From: Siphonodentalium dalli
Lineage: Eukaryota > Mollusca > Scaphopoda > Gadilida > Siphonodentaliidae
Direction of reading: 5' to 3'
Assembly (NCBI GenBank): GCA_032622095.1
Contig: CP136066.1
Span: 189,072,716 to 189,136,715, forward strand
Length of the DNA stretch: 64,000 nt
In this document: positions 24,004-35,626 of the stretch, one piece after another
Layout: the number at the start of each line of letters is the position of its first letter
Numbering within the stretch: the stretch's first letter is position 1
The notes under the pieces: model-generated
The model's database searches: none
Told to the model about the DNA's origin: nothing
Seen by the model: only the letters and a program-made list of their open reading frames with translations
Translations under genes and position numbers: made by a program

Positions 24004-24249
24004 TGTTTGTAAGGTAACATCTGAGCCCTTGGTTAGGCCACAAAAATCTTATATGTTTCCTATTACCGAGCCAAAATAGTCCAGGTAGGTAGGGCTTTTT
24101 TAATTAAGAGGGACATTAATCCCAATACGCTACACTTCTGTGAAGGCTCTCCATGTACATGCAATAGTGTTGTTATAACATGCAGCTTCGAATCTTCGAA
24201 AACAACAGTGATAATTGTTCTTATCATTCTTATTGGCAGATTTTTCTAT

Positions 24250-24485
24250 CGCAGTTGACACCGGTCTTTGGGGAAATGACCACGGTGTAAGGCAGTCGTG
24301 AAAAAACTACTGCGGTGTATGCCGGTAACGAACTAGATTACCGCGGTGACATTCCAACATGACCGCGGTCATATAGCACGGGGTACCGTGGTGATACCGC
24401 TTGACTGCGGTGTAGTGGCGGTATGACCGCAGTCATTGCTGGCCCATAACCTCATTAGAGGGGTCTATTAATTAGAGCATAGCTG
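24250..24485. mobile_element. Family F-like end fragment
   Basis: Many GACCGCGGT and GACTGCGGT motifs precede TTAATTAGAGCATAGCTG-TA, a variant of the F and A terminus. The opposite end is missing. Confidence 0.6.
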
Positions 24486-24577
24486 TATATTACAAGTAAA
24501 CGGTTTTAAAATATAACACAATAATATAATAAGTATTATCATTGTGAACAAGGAATTGGCTCCCAGGCACTCAACTA

Positions 24578-24790
24578 CAGTAGTGCTCTAAGTAAGCGAC
24601 TTCTTAACCACAGCAGAATTATGGGTAACTTTTCAGGATTTAGACGGAAATATGGCTTGTTGCCATTCATCGGAAAGCTCTCCCCGAGAGCTTTCCGATG
24701 AATGACAACAAGCCATATTTCCGACTAAATCCTGAAAAGTTACCCATAATTCTGCTGTGGTTAAGGAGTCGATTATTTAGGGCATCACTG
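24578..24790. mobile_element. Family A MITE, complete
   Basis: Full hairpin with the left end CAGTAGTGCTC and right end GGGCATCACTG. Confidence 0.88.
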
Positions 24791-24962
24791 TGTATGAAGA
24801 CCATATCAAGCATATTATATAACAATTATAAGGTCAAAATGATTACTTTAATCATTGGCTGGAAGGGAAATTTAGGAAGAGCATTCTCAGCAAGTATATG
24901 TATTAGTTTAGAAAGGGTTAAAACTCAAGTGGGTAATGATGTGGCTTTAACTCTTTGGTTTT

Positions 24963-25125
24963 TTAACCCTTTCCTGACTGGAGCTTCCTGACATTTTGTG
25001 AAAACCCTGTGCCAATGCATTCTCTTATATATGCGAGTTTCCCATAGGGAGCCTCGCATAATAAGAACATGCATTGGCCTAACATTATTTACCTTAACCT
25101 TGTAAGCCCTATTGGAGACTTGCAA
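24963..25125. mobile_element. C2 MITE, right end missing
   Basis: Left end TTAACCCTTTCCTGACTGG and the first core hairpin are intact; sequence diverges after CTATTGGAGACTTGC. Confidence 0.82.
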
Positions 25126-25805
25126 ATATCCCTGCATCCATGCCTGTTCAAGCATTTCTCCAACCAGAAGATCTATACATGTATGGAGTTTTTGATCAAT
25201 GGGATGAAAATGGCAGGCTGTACTACCATGCAAAGAGTAAAATTCAAGATGACTGCCAGAGGCCATGTTCAAATTCAGTAGCTCCCATATAGATGTAGTC
25301 TTCTGATTTCAAAACAATTTTCCAATAAATGTACATGTAGGCTGCAGGGTGTGTTGTGAATTTAAATATGAAGTCCAAGATCTTTGTATCTAATGTCCGA
25401 CCGACCCTATGAAAAAGCTGCCAACCATAATTTTGATATTTGTTTTTGATATTGTATGTTATATATAAAAATAAAATCTGCATGTACATGTAGATATAAA
25501 CTACATTTAGGAAAATGATTAGCTGATCCTATAAATTTCACCAATGGTTGATACATGTATGTTGTGGAGTTTTTCCACCGACAAGTCCCCTGCTGAAAAA
25601 TATTCATATCTGTCTGGATATCTCATACAAATATAACATTGAGATTAGTGATGCGGACCGGACCGCTTTGGACCGGTACGCGGTCCAGGGGTGGACCGCG
25701 GTCCGGGTGTCACTGGACCGGACCGCTTTTTGCCGCCGGTCCGGTACTTTCCGGTCCGGTCCACTATTTTACTTCAGTTATAATAAACTCAGGCAATTCT
25801 TCAAG

Positions 25806-26390
25806 GATTGTCCACTTATAAATGGACAATCGGTACCTAAAATGGTCATTGATAAATGGACAATCCAACCACGAGTGGCACGCGAGCTTGGGATTGTCCA
25901 CTAAATGAAGACATGTTTTGTTAATCCTGCATGAAGGGCAATAACTCTATAAATAATGTTAATTTGCTAAATGACGGTGATTTGTATGAGAAGAAATGCT
26001 TTTTGACGAAATAACGGAGATATTTGAAGAGGAGTTTTTGACGAAATAACGGAAATATTCGAAGAAGTGTTTTTAAAGAGTGTACCCCAAACCTCCCCCA
26101 AACCCACCCACCCAAGGGAAGAATTTGACTTATATTTCACAAAAGTTTATCTGTTGTGGTGTTGCAAATTTCTCATAGAAATCTCCGTCATTTAATTATT
26201 AAAGGTACATTCTCTATAGAGTTATTACCCTTCAGATTTAATATGAAGCTAACATGCACGATTATCTATATATGTCGTGATTTAGTGGACAATCGCAAGC
26301 TCGCGTGCCACGCGTGGTCGAATTGTCCATTTATTAACGACCTTTTTAGGTACCGATTGTCCATTTATAAGTGGACAATCTTATGCGCAT
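25806..26390. mobile_element. Nested foldback element with about 100 bp arms
   Basis: The left arm (25806-25904) and right arm (26281-26390) are inverted copies beginning GATTGTCCACTTATAAATGG. Both carry GGTACC and a CACGCGAGCTTG-type segment. Each arm also ends internally in GTGGACAATC, so the short motif bounds each arm on both sides. No clear target duplication was found. Confidence 0.82.
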
Positions 26391-26565
26391 TAGGTGCAGG
26401 CACATAAACTATATATCGCGAATATTATTGCGTATTTGCCGTCATATCAATTAGCAACGATGTATTGACGCATTCAAGTGGTTAATATCTATTAAACGTT
26501 TGATGCCACAAAAACAATGTATATATGTAGTTTGTACATGTCACTTTCCTTATGAAAGTGCCAGT

Positions 26566-26636
26566 GTGGGCGGCCGCCTGCTTTGATGTCGCCGATTTCC
26601 GGCCGCCTGCTTTGATGTCTGCTTTGATGTCGCAAC
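26566..26636. repeat. Short GC-rich tandem repeat inside the second hAT-like element
   Basis: CCGCCTGCTTTGATGTC occurs twice and TGCTTTGATGTC a third time within about 70 bp. Confidence 0.7.
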
Positions 26637-27707
26637 ATGTTAAGCATTCTGAAAACATTTTCAAAATATAAAAATTGCTTGTTTCCTTCTAAATTGTTTT
26701 TAATAACTACTATCCTACACTGGCCAACACTTTGTAGCACCCTATCAATGCGACAAACATGCAACTGAATGAGTATGGAACTATTTGTCATAAACAATGT
26801 AACATGGCATCAACTAGTCAATTTGGATGGATATCGAATCGAGTATTCTATAGTTTTTCACAGTTATCGAAGAAACATGCAAACCACATTACATAGTACA
26901 TATACAAGACAGTCACATTAATCCAATAGTAGTTGTACTTAGGTATATAACTGTAATTGTCAGGACTATACAATCAGCCATCACAATATCCAAGACTCCA
27001 ATATTAATGCAGTAGTCATAGCAGTACACATTTTTATAATTGTCATCAGTATAGTTATTTCGTTTAAATTTCAATTTAATGAAAATAAGTATGATACGAA
27101 TCATGCTGCAATGCATACGAATAGTTGAGTGCCATGTTAAGATTGGTTATAACACATTCTGGCCCCAGCTATATATCTGTCCAATACATTTATAATTAGT
27201 GCATGTTCGCATTACTAGAAATACTATTATCGTGCATCGTTCCCAGTATATCCCACCAGAGACAGACAATGATGCATACAATATGGACTCATTGCAATGC
27301 ACTGAACTCAGTAACCTTATAGGTTGAACTATACAGAGTAAAACTTTGAGAAAACAGGGAATTCATTAACATATAGCCTATTATAGGTGGACCGGACCGT
27401 TTTGGACCAGTCCAGGCATGTGTACCGGACCGCCGGGACCGGAATGGCCTGGACCGGACCGCCAAGGTGGTCCGGGCCGAATCACTAATTGAGATACCAT
27501 ATTACTCCACCAATTTGAATAGGATAGATCTGTGTTGCTATTGTGGTGTTGAGCATTGTATGCCAGATGCAGATATCTTGAAACGGTTCAAGACGGTTCT
27601 CCCAATTTGTGCAATCTTCAAGATGTCAAGAGGCATGAAAAACTGTAATATGTGACTATATGTCAGAGGCACCATGGCAAACAGTGATGGTGAAGTGACT
27701 CTACTGT

Positions 27708-27782
27708 AGATCATGCAATGAATCTATACTCTGGCTAACACCCATACAGGCATTAGCCAGAGTAGAGATTCATAACATGATC
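27708..27782. mobile_element. D1: small hairpin element
   Basis: Family D is a hairpin of about 75 bp with arms GATCATGCCATGAATCTCTA and CTCTGGCTAACGCC. This copy is uninterrupted. Confidence 0.8.
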
Positions 27783-28026
27783 GAACTCTACTGATGTTCC
27801 ATCATCTTGACGTGTATGAACCATTTCAAGTGTACACTGTTTTGTGATACTAGTAGTGACATGTCAGATATCCGGTACTATTTAAGTCAGTACCAGGTAC
27901 CATACTTGTCAAATCAGCAATGTGTATAATCTATTATTATATGACTACCACTAATCCCTTACAAATACCACTATTGTTTGGCGATAAATTCCGAACAGTC
28001 GGAAAACGATTGTCTGGTCATGAGCT

Positions 28027-28085
28027 GTATCGGTATTCTATGAATTCCGTATCAGTATCCTTTGAATTCCGTATCAGTATCCCGT
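28027..28085. repeat. Short tandem repeat, about 23 bp unit
   Basis: GAATTCCGTATCAGTATCC occurs twice with a related upstream copy. Confidence 0.7.
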
Positions 28086-28172
28086 GAAATTAGGTCACCG
28101 GAAGTTGACGATGTCAGATGACTGGGAATGTTCAATGGAGTACTTTTGCCCGGGTGATGACATGGGATGGTG

Positions 28173-28562
28173 TACTCTTGAGTGCCTAATAAAAGTACAG
28201 GGTGGAATAATAGTACAGGTTGGAAAATGTCGCGTAACTGAATAATAGTACAGGGCGGAATAAACGTACAGACTGGAAATATTAGTACCATACATCCCGA
28301 CAAAACGCACCATCTGACTGGTTTACTGATGCCATGTGACAGAAATAGTTTTGATGGATAGCCAGGTCTGTGAATCTACAGTGTGCTGATCACTGTCAAC
28401 AATCAGAGTTCATTTATCTATGAATAACACAATTTAAGATTGGTGAATTATTTCTTTTGGTTAATTTAATAAACGTACAGGACCAAATAACGATCGTACA
28501 GGTGGGAATTTTACCTCGATTTTAATAATCGTACATGTATGTTTATTAGGCACTCGAGAGTA
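28173..28562. mobile_element. TIR element with CTCTTGAGTGCCTAATAAA ends
   Basis: The ends are inverted copies of TACTCTYGAGTGCCTAATAA, and GTACAGG-type motifs are repeated just inside both ends. A related fragment (AGGCACTCAAGAGTAC) lies at 49046. Confidence 0.75.
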
Positions 28563-28625
28563 ACGTAGTAGTTTTGCCCTTTGTGACATGAGGTGAACAA
28601 AAAATTTGTCATATAATAAACGCTT

Positions 28626-28787
28626 TATCGGTACAGTGAAGTGATATGGGCTGCAATATCACGTCTCGTTGACGATGTCAGATCGCCGCATTAAACTCGC
28701 TGCCTGCGGCAGCTCGTTTGATACGGCGATCTGACATCGTCATCTCGGCGTGATACTGCAGCCCATATCACTTCACTGTACCGATAA
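28626..28787. mobile_element. 162 bp foldback element
   Basis: Arms TTATCGGTACAGTGAAGTG...GATGTCAGATCGCCG pair with their inverse around a CTGCCTGCGGCAG centre; the whole sequence is one hairpin. Confidence 0.85.
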
Positions 28788-29090
28788 TGTGTATTGATCA
28801 AATGTGTTTATCCAAATTGACTAATTAACGTTTCAGAGACCGTGTGTACACAAATCCATGTTTCGATCCAGGGTATCCTATAAATCAAAATCCTAGATGA
28901 ACAACCTGTTTTTGTTTTACCCTTGAAATGACCTCTTTCTAAAAAATAGTTCTACTTACATGTACCAGTATATAGTATAATATATACTGCGGTATCAGGA
29001 ACTCTGGTGTCGGTAAAATAGAGGGACTTCTGCGCTTGGCCACTTGTGAAAATCTAAAAAAATACACTAGACTACTGGTACTAACACTAT

Positions 29091-29578
29091 ATCATGCCAT
29101 GAATGATGAATCTCTACTATGGCTGACGCTATGGGCGTTAGACAGAGTAGAGATCTTCTTCTTCACAAACAGCTCGCTGTCATTTACTGACAATTATGAG
29201 CCGGTCCAGGTGCTACCACAGCCGAGTAACTTTATAACCCTGTGGTGACTTCAGTAGCGTTCTTTAACGTGCACACACCGAGGCGTGAACACGGGTCAGC
29301 CATTAATGTCCGCACCCGATATCGGACAGCATACTGCACCACAACATACCTGGACAAATGTTGTAATGGGGGAAGTCGGCACTTTTGCATTCGGATCTTT
29401 ATTCAGTGATCTCGAATGAGACTTTTCAGCCTTACAAACTTGGTATCTGACCGAGTTCTGATTTTTGTCAGAATACCCTGACCAGGTTGCGATCCCCGGT
29501 CCGCTAGCACGAGAGACCAGTACGCTACCTCTCAGCTACCGACTTCCCTGTAGCTACCTGTATTCATGGCATGATCTA
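29091..29578. mobile_element. D2: hairpin element split by a SINE
   Basis: The hairpin at 29091-29154 and the distal arm end TTCATGGCATGATCTAG (29562-29578) are separated by the SINE at 29155-29556. Confidence 0.75.
29155..29556 (-). mobile_element. tRNA-derived SINE inserted in hairpin D2
   Basis: Read on the minus strand, the head at the right end has an A-box-like TAGCGTACTGG (29517-29527) and a B-box-like GATCGCAACC (29485-29497) at normal tRNA spacing. The body includes GCACGTTAAAGAACG, and the element ends in AAGAAGAAGATC at the left. It separates the two arms of the hairpin element at 29091-29578. SINE status is well supported by the boxes; family assignment needs a library search. 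Confidence 0.7.
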
Positions 29579-29599
29579 GTATTAACACATACTTATGAT

Positions 29600-30430
29600 A
29601 CTAGTAATGAGAGAAGTGCGGGATTCGAGTTGCCCGTAAGTGGGGAAAATCGCAGGTGGAGCATACACTGTGCATGTCACGACAATATCGCAGCCATATC
29701 GTAGCAATCAAGCAATGTTTGATTTTTACCAGGATTTGATATTATCGTGGCTTGACCTTGGCAACGCATAGCTGTCACATGGCATGGTCGCTCTGGGTTC
29801 ACAATTTACATGCTAGCGCGTCCTCGACATCGCAGCACTGTAGCGTCTGCGGGCAAGCCACTTTTCTCCATCTGCGATTTTCCCCACTTACGATTTGCAC
29901 TAGTCTGAGTGGGGAAATGTTACACCACGTCGCTACACAACACACAAGAGTCACACTGACACTACGCCGCGAAAATATTGAATAAATGATTAAAAAGAAT
30001 ATTGTCAATGCTACGAACCTGTCAATGAATAGTCGGTAAATCCAGAGAAGTGTGAGTCGAACCGTTAGCAGAGGTACAGAACCGTTACAACAAAATTAAC
30101 GCACGGATGGGACTCCCATTGGGAGCGGGTAAACTTACTACTTAGTAATTATTGACCCAAATTTATCTGAACCCGGAAATGATTTGAGCCATGTGTAGAC
30201 GGCAGACTAATTTCTGGGAATCGGAACCGAACAAATAAACTAACTTCACACCGGACTATAAACACACTCAGCTGTAAATATCCCTTGGTCTTTTGACCCA
30301 GATGATCTTAGGATTATATAAAGTGATGCATGTAATTATATTTTTATAAGTAACATTATCAGGCATTAATGTCTCTTGTTTTTATTATCGACATTAACAA
30401 GAAAGTCAATGACTGTTGGGATTCACAGCT
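29600..30430. other. No gene recognised
   Basis: Contains the 28 bp inverted repeat pair and short frames only; leads into the truncated LINE. Confidence 0.4.
29633..29892. repeat. 28 bp inverted repeat pair
   Basis: GTAAGTGGGGAAAATCGCAG near 29636 and its inverse near 29870-29890 are separated by about 210 bp. This explains overlapping short frames on both strands sharing GENRRW. Confidence 0.7.
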
Positions 30431-30432
30431 GA

Positions 30433-30939
30433 CTTGTTCCTGCAAAAACTTTGAAAACCTTATACTTATCACTAATTATCCCCTACTTGACCTATTGTAA
30501 CGCAATATGGAGCTCGACTACCAAAAAGAACCTAACCAAAATCAGAAAACTACAGAAAAATGCCCTTAAAATTATCTCAAATGATACAAGTGATATTATG
30601 ACTTATTGTAAACTAAACAAACTACTAATATTTGATGATATTGGTAACATGCAGCTCATTAGAATACTACATGATTATCATATGCATGCACTACCGGATT
30701 CGTTATCAAAATTACTCACACATATTGAAGATATCCATAGCTATAATACCCGCGCAAAAACAAAAGGTAATCTTTATCATGAATTCAAAAGGACTAAAAA
30801 CTCAAAAAGTGCAATCTCAAACAAAGCGCGAGAATTATGGAATAGCCTCCCTGCAGACTGCACACTACGCATTAAAATTAGTAGCCCAGGATACATTAAA
30901 TATTTAAAAGATTACTTTATAAGAAAACGAGTACAATAA
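30433..30939 (+). pseudogene. 5'-truncated non-LTR retrotransposon: reverse transcriptase C-terminus
   Basis: The open frame lacks an authentic start and begins after a TGA at 30430-30432. The product has the typical end of a LINE ORF2: IIPYLTYCNAIW near its start, a KIRKLQKNALKII helix, YNTRAKTKGNLY in the middle and ARELWNSLP near the end, then TAA. All catalytic reverse transcriptase motifs are missing, consistent with 5' truncation on insertion. The clade (CR1, L2 or Jockey-like) cannot be assigned from this fragment. Confidence 0.82.
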
Positions 30940-31345
30940 TTCAGCCGTATCAATGGCCAATTCTAAACTTAAATCTGAAAGTATAAACTAAACTACCACA
31001 TATCTCAAACCTAAATGAGGTCCACTGATTGTACAGCCACATCCTTGATATTCACATAAAACATTTTAATTTGTTCTTGGAGTTGACTTAATATATATAC
31101 TTTATGAGCATCGCCCAACATATTATGCACACCATGTAATCTTGCGCCCCCCCCCCCCCACCAGCCCCAACTCTCCCCAATCCTTGCACCTACCTGCACT
31201 CAGTTTATATTCATTATTGTATTTATCATGCTATTATAGGGCTCTGGCCCATAAGCCATGCCTTCTACAGAGCCCCGTTGTTATTGTGTATAATATGCAT
31301 AATTTAATTTATCAAATAAAAATCACTTCAGTTCAGTTCAGTTCA
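30433..31345 (+). mobile_element. Truncated LINE copy with 3' UTR and (TTCAG)n tail
   Basis: The coding fragment is followed by about 400 bp of 3' UTR, including a 14-base poly-C run near 31147-31160. It ends in three to four copies of TTCAG at 31325-31345. A short-repeat tail is typical of several non-LTR clades. Confidence 0.75.
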
Positions 31346-31364
31346 AAATAGTCTTAAAAAAAAC

Positions 31365-33000
31365 AAGTCTTTTTCTTGGTCCACAACAGCTTGGGTCTTG
31401 GGATATCGCTTGTGTTTTGCCAAACACGTTACTCTTCTATAATGAACTTTACATCCAGAATCGTGGGTGGGATTTATCTTGCTTGTATGTCTTCAACTGT
31501 CTTCGGATTAGGTCAAATGGAAGCTTTGCATGACATATGAACAAAGAGGTCAGCTTTACCAAGCATTATGATATCAAACATGCATAAATCATTGAATGTC
31601 AAAGCAACAATATTTGTAAGTAAACAAAGCCTAATTTTCCAGAGAATTTAGATGTGTCCCGCTATCAGACAATGCATGTAAAATAATACATTAAATAATT
31701 ATACAGCAATATACTTGATACACAGCGATAAGTTGGCACTCGCCATACCACATTTGCAAAGCGGCTGAAACCTCACAGAACCCACAGACTTTTCGGAGAA
31801 TAGAGAGATATTTGTATATAGGTACGAGTCTACAATAAGATAAGACTTGTGGGATTGGTGTTATTAGCTTACTTTGATTCTCACTTGGCAGCCATATCTA
31901 ACCATATATTATATATATAGCTGTTATATAGCCATGCATAACGGTACCATTTAAATTATGCTATATCGCACAAATTAGCACATGTATACCATATATGACG
32001 ACACATAACCTATGCTGATACTTCTAGACTGGTATTCTGATACCTTCATGTTGTTAGGATCAAAATAATTTCCTGAAAAGCACAAAATCTTCATATTAAT
32101 GTGATACATACATATTGTCACACAACAGTGTGTTGATCCGTGTCGTAGTATCACCTCAACAATTGTCCTACTGTGATAAAAGGTTTATTATTTGATGCCC
32201 AGTTTACAAAAAATTAATAACCATTTTTAAATTACAGAGTTTTTTCACTTCAGCAGTTCAATTTTCTTACCATAGTCTATTTTTTTACGGCACATCTCGG
32301 CAATTTCCATATGAGTGTGATCTGATTTGATCCTGGGAAATCTCACTCAGTGGATTAGATCGTCAAACAATAGTGGTATTTTGGGAAGAATAGTCATAGA
32401 CATATAATAAATATATATACATGTATGTACATTGTACATGTTATTAGTTTCTGATCTATCTCCCACTGACTGTATCCTTTTAAGACTGGACAGTCTTCAT
32501 AATAAAACCCATTATAAAGCATTAGGGACCACTATGGAAATAAGAGAGATTTTTTTTCCTTCTTTCAGTGTTTTCCCTGGTAATGATATATTTAATTATA
32601 GAGGCTGACCAGTATTGATAATAAAATTTATTAATATTAATATCTCTGGCTAACCATCTTTTAAAACTTTATTGGTTAAATCTCTTTTTGATTATACATC
32701 TAAATAGTGAGCCCTTTTTATCACTCACTGACAGCTATATTTTATTGTCGACCACAGTTCCATCAATAAACATATATCATTGCTCATTCAATTTGTATAC
32801 ATGTGACATCTTTGTAAAAAATTGTATAGATATTTGTATCATTACCAATATTATAATCTAATATGATCTAATGAACGATCGTATCACCACTCTACCTTTT
32901 TATATTACGGTAAATGATATATCATTTTGAAGAAAGACAGATTAATCGTTGACATATCAGATGATCAGTCACATTCAGGGGTTCATTTAGGCAATTAAAC
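31365..33000. mobile_element. R1: longer diverged relative of R2
   Basis: The left 275 bp (CAACAGCTTGGG to GCATTATGATATC) and right 110 bp (CGGTAAATGATATATCATTTTG onward, 32890-33000) match R2. About 1.2 kb of unmatched AT-rich DNA lies between. The right arm is lost. No coding frame was recognised. Confidence 0.6.
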
Positions 33001-33140
33001 CCCCACCCAAGTTCAATTTGAGGAAAAACAATTGTTCCCCACTATGTTATGAATATACACACAAACATATAAATCAAGACGAAGTAAGTCATGACATATT
33101 TGGGTTAATAGTACCGCACACAAACTCTGTCAAACAACTA

Positions 33141-33478
33141 TTAAAGGTACTCAATCCGATCAGATGATCCCCATATCATCAAGATACAACAACAACATTT
33201 CTTCAAAATAAGCTTTAGTTATCAGAATCGATTAATTGCAACAAAATAATGCTAACCACTGTCAACTATGGTATCAAATTTCCCAAAACCTGTTATTTAT
33301 CAGCATTTTGTTCAACGAAATATGGCTGTATTACCACTTGAGTATTCACGAAATTTAGCTGTATTACCACTTGTTTTTAGAGTTATCCATCTTCATCAAC
33401 AATTTTGACTGAGAGCGTGTTTCTGGGCCACAAATAATTGATATAACAAACATCAAAAATCGATATCTGATAATGAAC
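33141..33478. repeat. Dispersed repeat I, copy 1
   Basis: AAAGGTACTCAATCCGAT through CCCCATATCATCA to AATCGATATCTGAT matches 57942-58232 with many mismatches. Confidence 0.75.
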
Positions 33479-33525
33479 CCTCTCAATACTTTAGAATATA
33501 GAATTAACCTTAAAATAACAAAAAC

Positions 33526-33646
33526 GGAATAGCAACCTTCGGAATAGAGAACCTTCGAAATAGCGAACCTTCGGAATAGTGAACCTTCGGAATAGAGAAC
33601 CTTCGGAATAGTGAACCTTCGGAATAGCGAACCTTCGGAATAGAGA
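33526..33646. repeat. 16 bp minisatellite, seven to eight units
   Basis: Unit GGAATAGNGAACCTTC, where N alternates among A, C and T. The minus-strand reading of this array is a repetitive peptide and is not a gene. Confidence 0.95.
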
Positions 33647-33649
33647 CAT

Positions 33650-34195
33650 GTCCCCGGGTGAAAGTTATATAAAAGGTTGGAACCGATAAGGATTAGTATT
33701 ATTAGAATAGTGTTTGCACCAATCGCCAATGATGATCATTATGTGGGCATATCAATATCAAATTAGATATTAAATTTCAATCACATACAACTGATACAAG
33801 GTAAGTGGCTTAATCAATTTCAATATATAAATGGAAAAAAACCAGTTGTATAGAAAATGATTGCTTTAATGATCCAGAATGATCGTCGATTTTGTTTAGA
33901 TTACAAGGCATTGAATATGTTTTTGCACTAGATTTAATAGTTATTGAAAGGAAAGGCAGGGAAAGGAGGGAAAAAAAGTTCTCATCTCAAAATGATAATG
34001 CTTATGAAGTTTAATTGTGACACAATACATGAGGGTGTGGTCAAGCTGACACTTTGTCTCAAAACTTCTAGTGATGGGTCAAATGGAACAGTGCAAGTTG
34101 GTGAATGAGTCGTGCCAGATAGAGACTGGCTGCACATGAATGGACATACACAACAAATGAACAAATGTGGAATTCACAAATAAATATCTATGTCC
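33650..34195. other. No gene recognised
   Basis: AT-rich single-copy-looking DNA between the minisatellite and the poly-G run. Confidence 0.4.
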
Positions 34196-34223
34196 GGGGG
34201 GGGGGGGGGGGGGGGGGGGGGGG
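34196..34223. repeat. Poly-G run of 28 bases
   Basis: An uninterrupted G homopolymer lies immediately before the 345 bp tandem triplication. It may be real or a sequencing/assembly length estimate. Confidence 0.85.
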
Positions 34224-34231
34224 TGGTCAAA

Positions 34232-35273
34232 ACATTTTTTTGAGCATGTGTGAAGAGGTGGGTGGGTGTTCAGGAAGGACCCAAAAAGCTATTTTTTCTG
34301 CGGTTCCAAAAAAAATTCTTTTCATCTATTCTTGGCTTTGCTGAACATCACCATCCTCAAATGGGGAACTTCAATCTGATCCTACGTCTGCCATAGCAGT
34401 TGAGGCCAAAGCAGAATGAGGTTCCTTGTTCACATTGACAATACTTATCATATTATTGTGTTACATTAACTGTTTACTTGTAATATACAGTAATGCCCTT
34501 ATTAATCATCTCCATAACCACAGCAGAATTATGGGTAATTTTTCAGGATTTAGACGGAAATATGGCTTGTTGCCATTCATTTTTTTGAGCATGTATGAAG
34601 AGGTGGGTGGGTGTTCAGGAAGGACCCAAAAAGCTATTTTTTCTGCGGTTCCAAAAAAAATTCTTTTCATCTATTCTTGGCTTTGCTGAACATCACCATC
34701 CTCAAATGGGGAACTTCAATCTGATCCTACGTCTGCCATAGCAGTTGAGGCCAAAGCAGAATGAGGTTCCTTGTTCACATTGACAATACTTATCATATTA
34801 TTGTGTTACATTAACTGTTTACTTGTAATATACAGTAATGCCCTTATTAATCATCTCCATAACCACAGCAGAATATGGGTAATTTTTCAGGATTTAGACG
34901 GAAATATGGCTTGTTGCCATTCATTTTTTTGAGCATGTATGAAGAGGTGGGTGGGTGTTCAGGAAGGACCCAAAAAGCTATTTTTTCTGCGGTTCCAAAA
35001 AAAATTCTTTTCATCTATTCTTGGCTTTGCTGAACATCACCATCCTCAAATGGGGAACTTCAATCTGATCCTACGTCTGCCATAGCAGTTGAGGCCAAAG
35101 CAGAATGAGGTTCCTTGTTCACATTGACAATACTTATCATATTATTGTGTTACATTAACTGTTTACTTGTAATATACAGTAATGCCCTTATTAATCATCT
35201 CCATAACCACAGCAGAATTATGGGTAATTTTTCAAGATTTAGACGGAAATATGGCTTGTTGCCATTCATCGGA
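34232..35273. repeat. Three tandem copies of a 345 bp unit made of MITE pieces
   Basis: The unit starts at TTTTTTGAGCATGT (TGAGC at 34241, 34586 and 34930). It contains a family B fragment (AACATCACC to AATGAGGTTCC) and then the left half of a family A MITE ending at GCCATTCAT. The copies are nearly identical, so the array is recent. Only the third copy continues into a full family A hairpin. Confidence 0.95.
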
Positions 35274-35389
35274 AAGCTCTCGCTGAGAGCTTTCCGATGA
35301 ATGGCAACAAGCCATATTTCCAACTAAATCCTGAAAAGTTACCCATAATTCTGCTGTTGTTAAGGAGTCGATTACTTAGGGCATTACTG
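35177..35389. mobile_element. Family A MITE, complete, at the end of the triplication
   Basis: The left half is shared with the two truncated copies at 34498-34580 and 34833-34924. The right half is unique to this copy, which marks it as the probable source. Confidence 0.9.
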
Positions 35390-35574
35390 TACATGGAGAG
35401 CCTTCACACAAGTGTAAAGTAACAAGACAGTCAAAGACTGTGGGGTCGCTCACCAGATTGCAAAGACTGATGAGACTGGGACTCCGGAGACCACAATAGT
35501 CAGAACTTTTCATAATCACTTTGAAAGAAGTAGATCTAAACACGACATGTGGCTAGAGAGGCTTCATTAGTGTA

Positions 35575-35626
35575 CAGTGGGTAATTTCAAGGTGAATATC
35601 CACCTTGAAATTACCCACTGTATACT
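35575..35626. mobile_element. Miniature TA-flanked palindrome
   Basis: TACAGTGGGTAATTTCAAGG pairs with CCTTGAAATTACCCACTGTA around a few bases. TA at both ends and CAGT termini suggest a minimal Tc1/mariner-type MITE. Confidence 0.75.

Larger units (their letters stand above)
20718..24993. repeat. 4.3 kb segment bounded by about 95 bp inverted repeats
   Basis: 20718-20812 and 24900-24993 are near-identical in inverse orientation. Each comprises a C2 end, a spacer with CCACATCATTACCCACTTG and a C5 start. Confidence 0.85.
25646..27487. mobile_element. Non-autonomous hAT-like element with GGTCCGGTCC-rich ends
   Basis: The ends are TAGTGATGCGG and CCGAATCACTA, with a perfect 8 bp duplication ATTGAGAT at 25638-25645 and 27488-27495. 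Both subterminal zones are dense in GGACCGGACC motifs (25657-25770 and 27390-27478). No transposase-like frame was recognised in the 1.84 kb. A second element is nested inside at 25806-26390. Confidence 0.92.

Noticed and set aside
25548-25904. A 118-codon frame at 25548-25904
   Set aside because: Its middle is the GGTCCGGTCC-rich end of a transposon and its tail the nested foldback; no domain is recognisable.
33364-33729. A 121-codon minus-strand frame rich in EGSLFRRF
   Set aside because: It is generated by the 16 bp minisatellite; the period is not a multiple of three and the peptide merely cycles through frames.
34196-34223. Poly-G run as a functional quadruplex regulator
   Set aside because: There is no nearby gene, and homopolymer length is unreliable in assemblies; it is noted only as context for the triplication.
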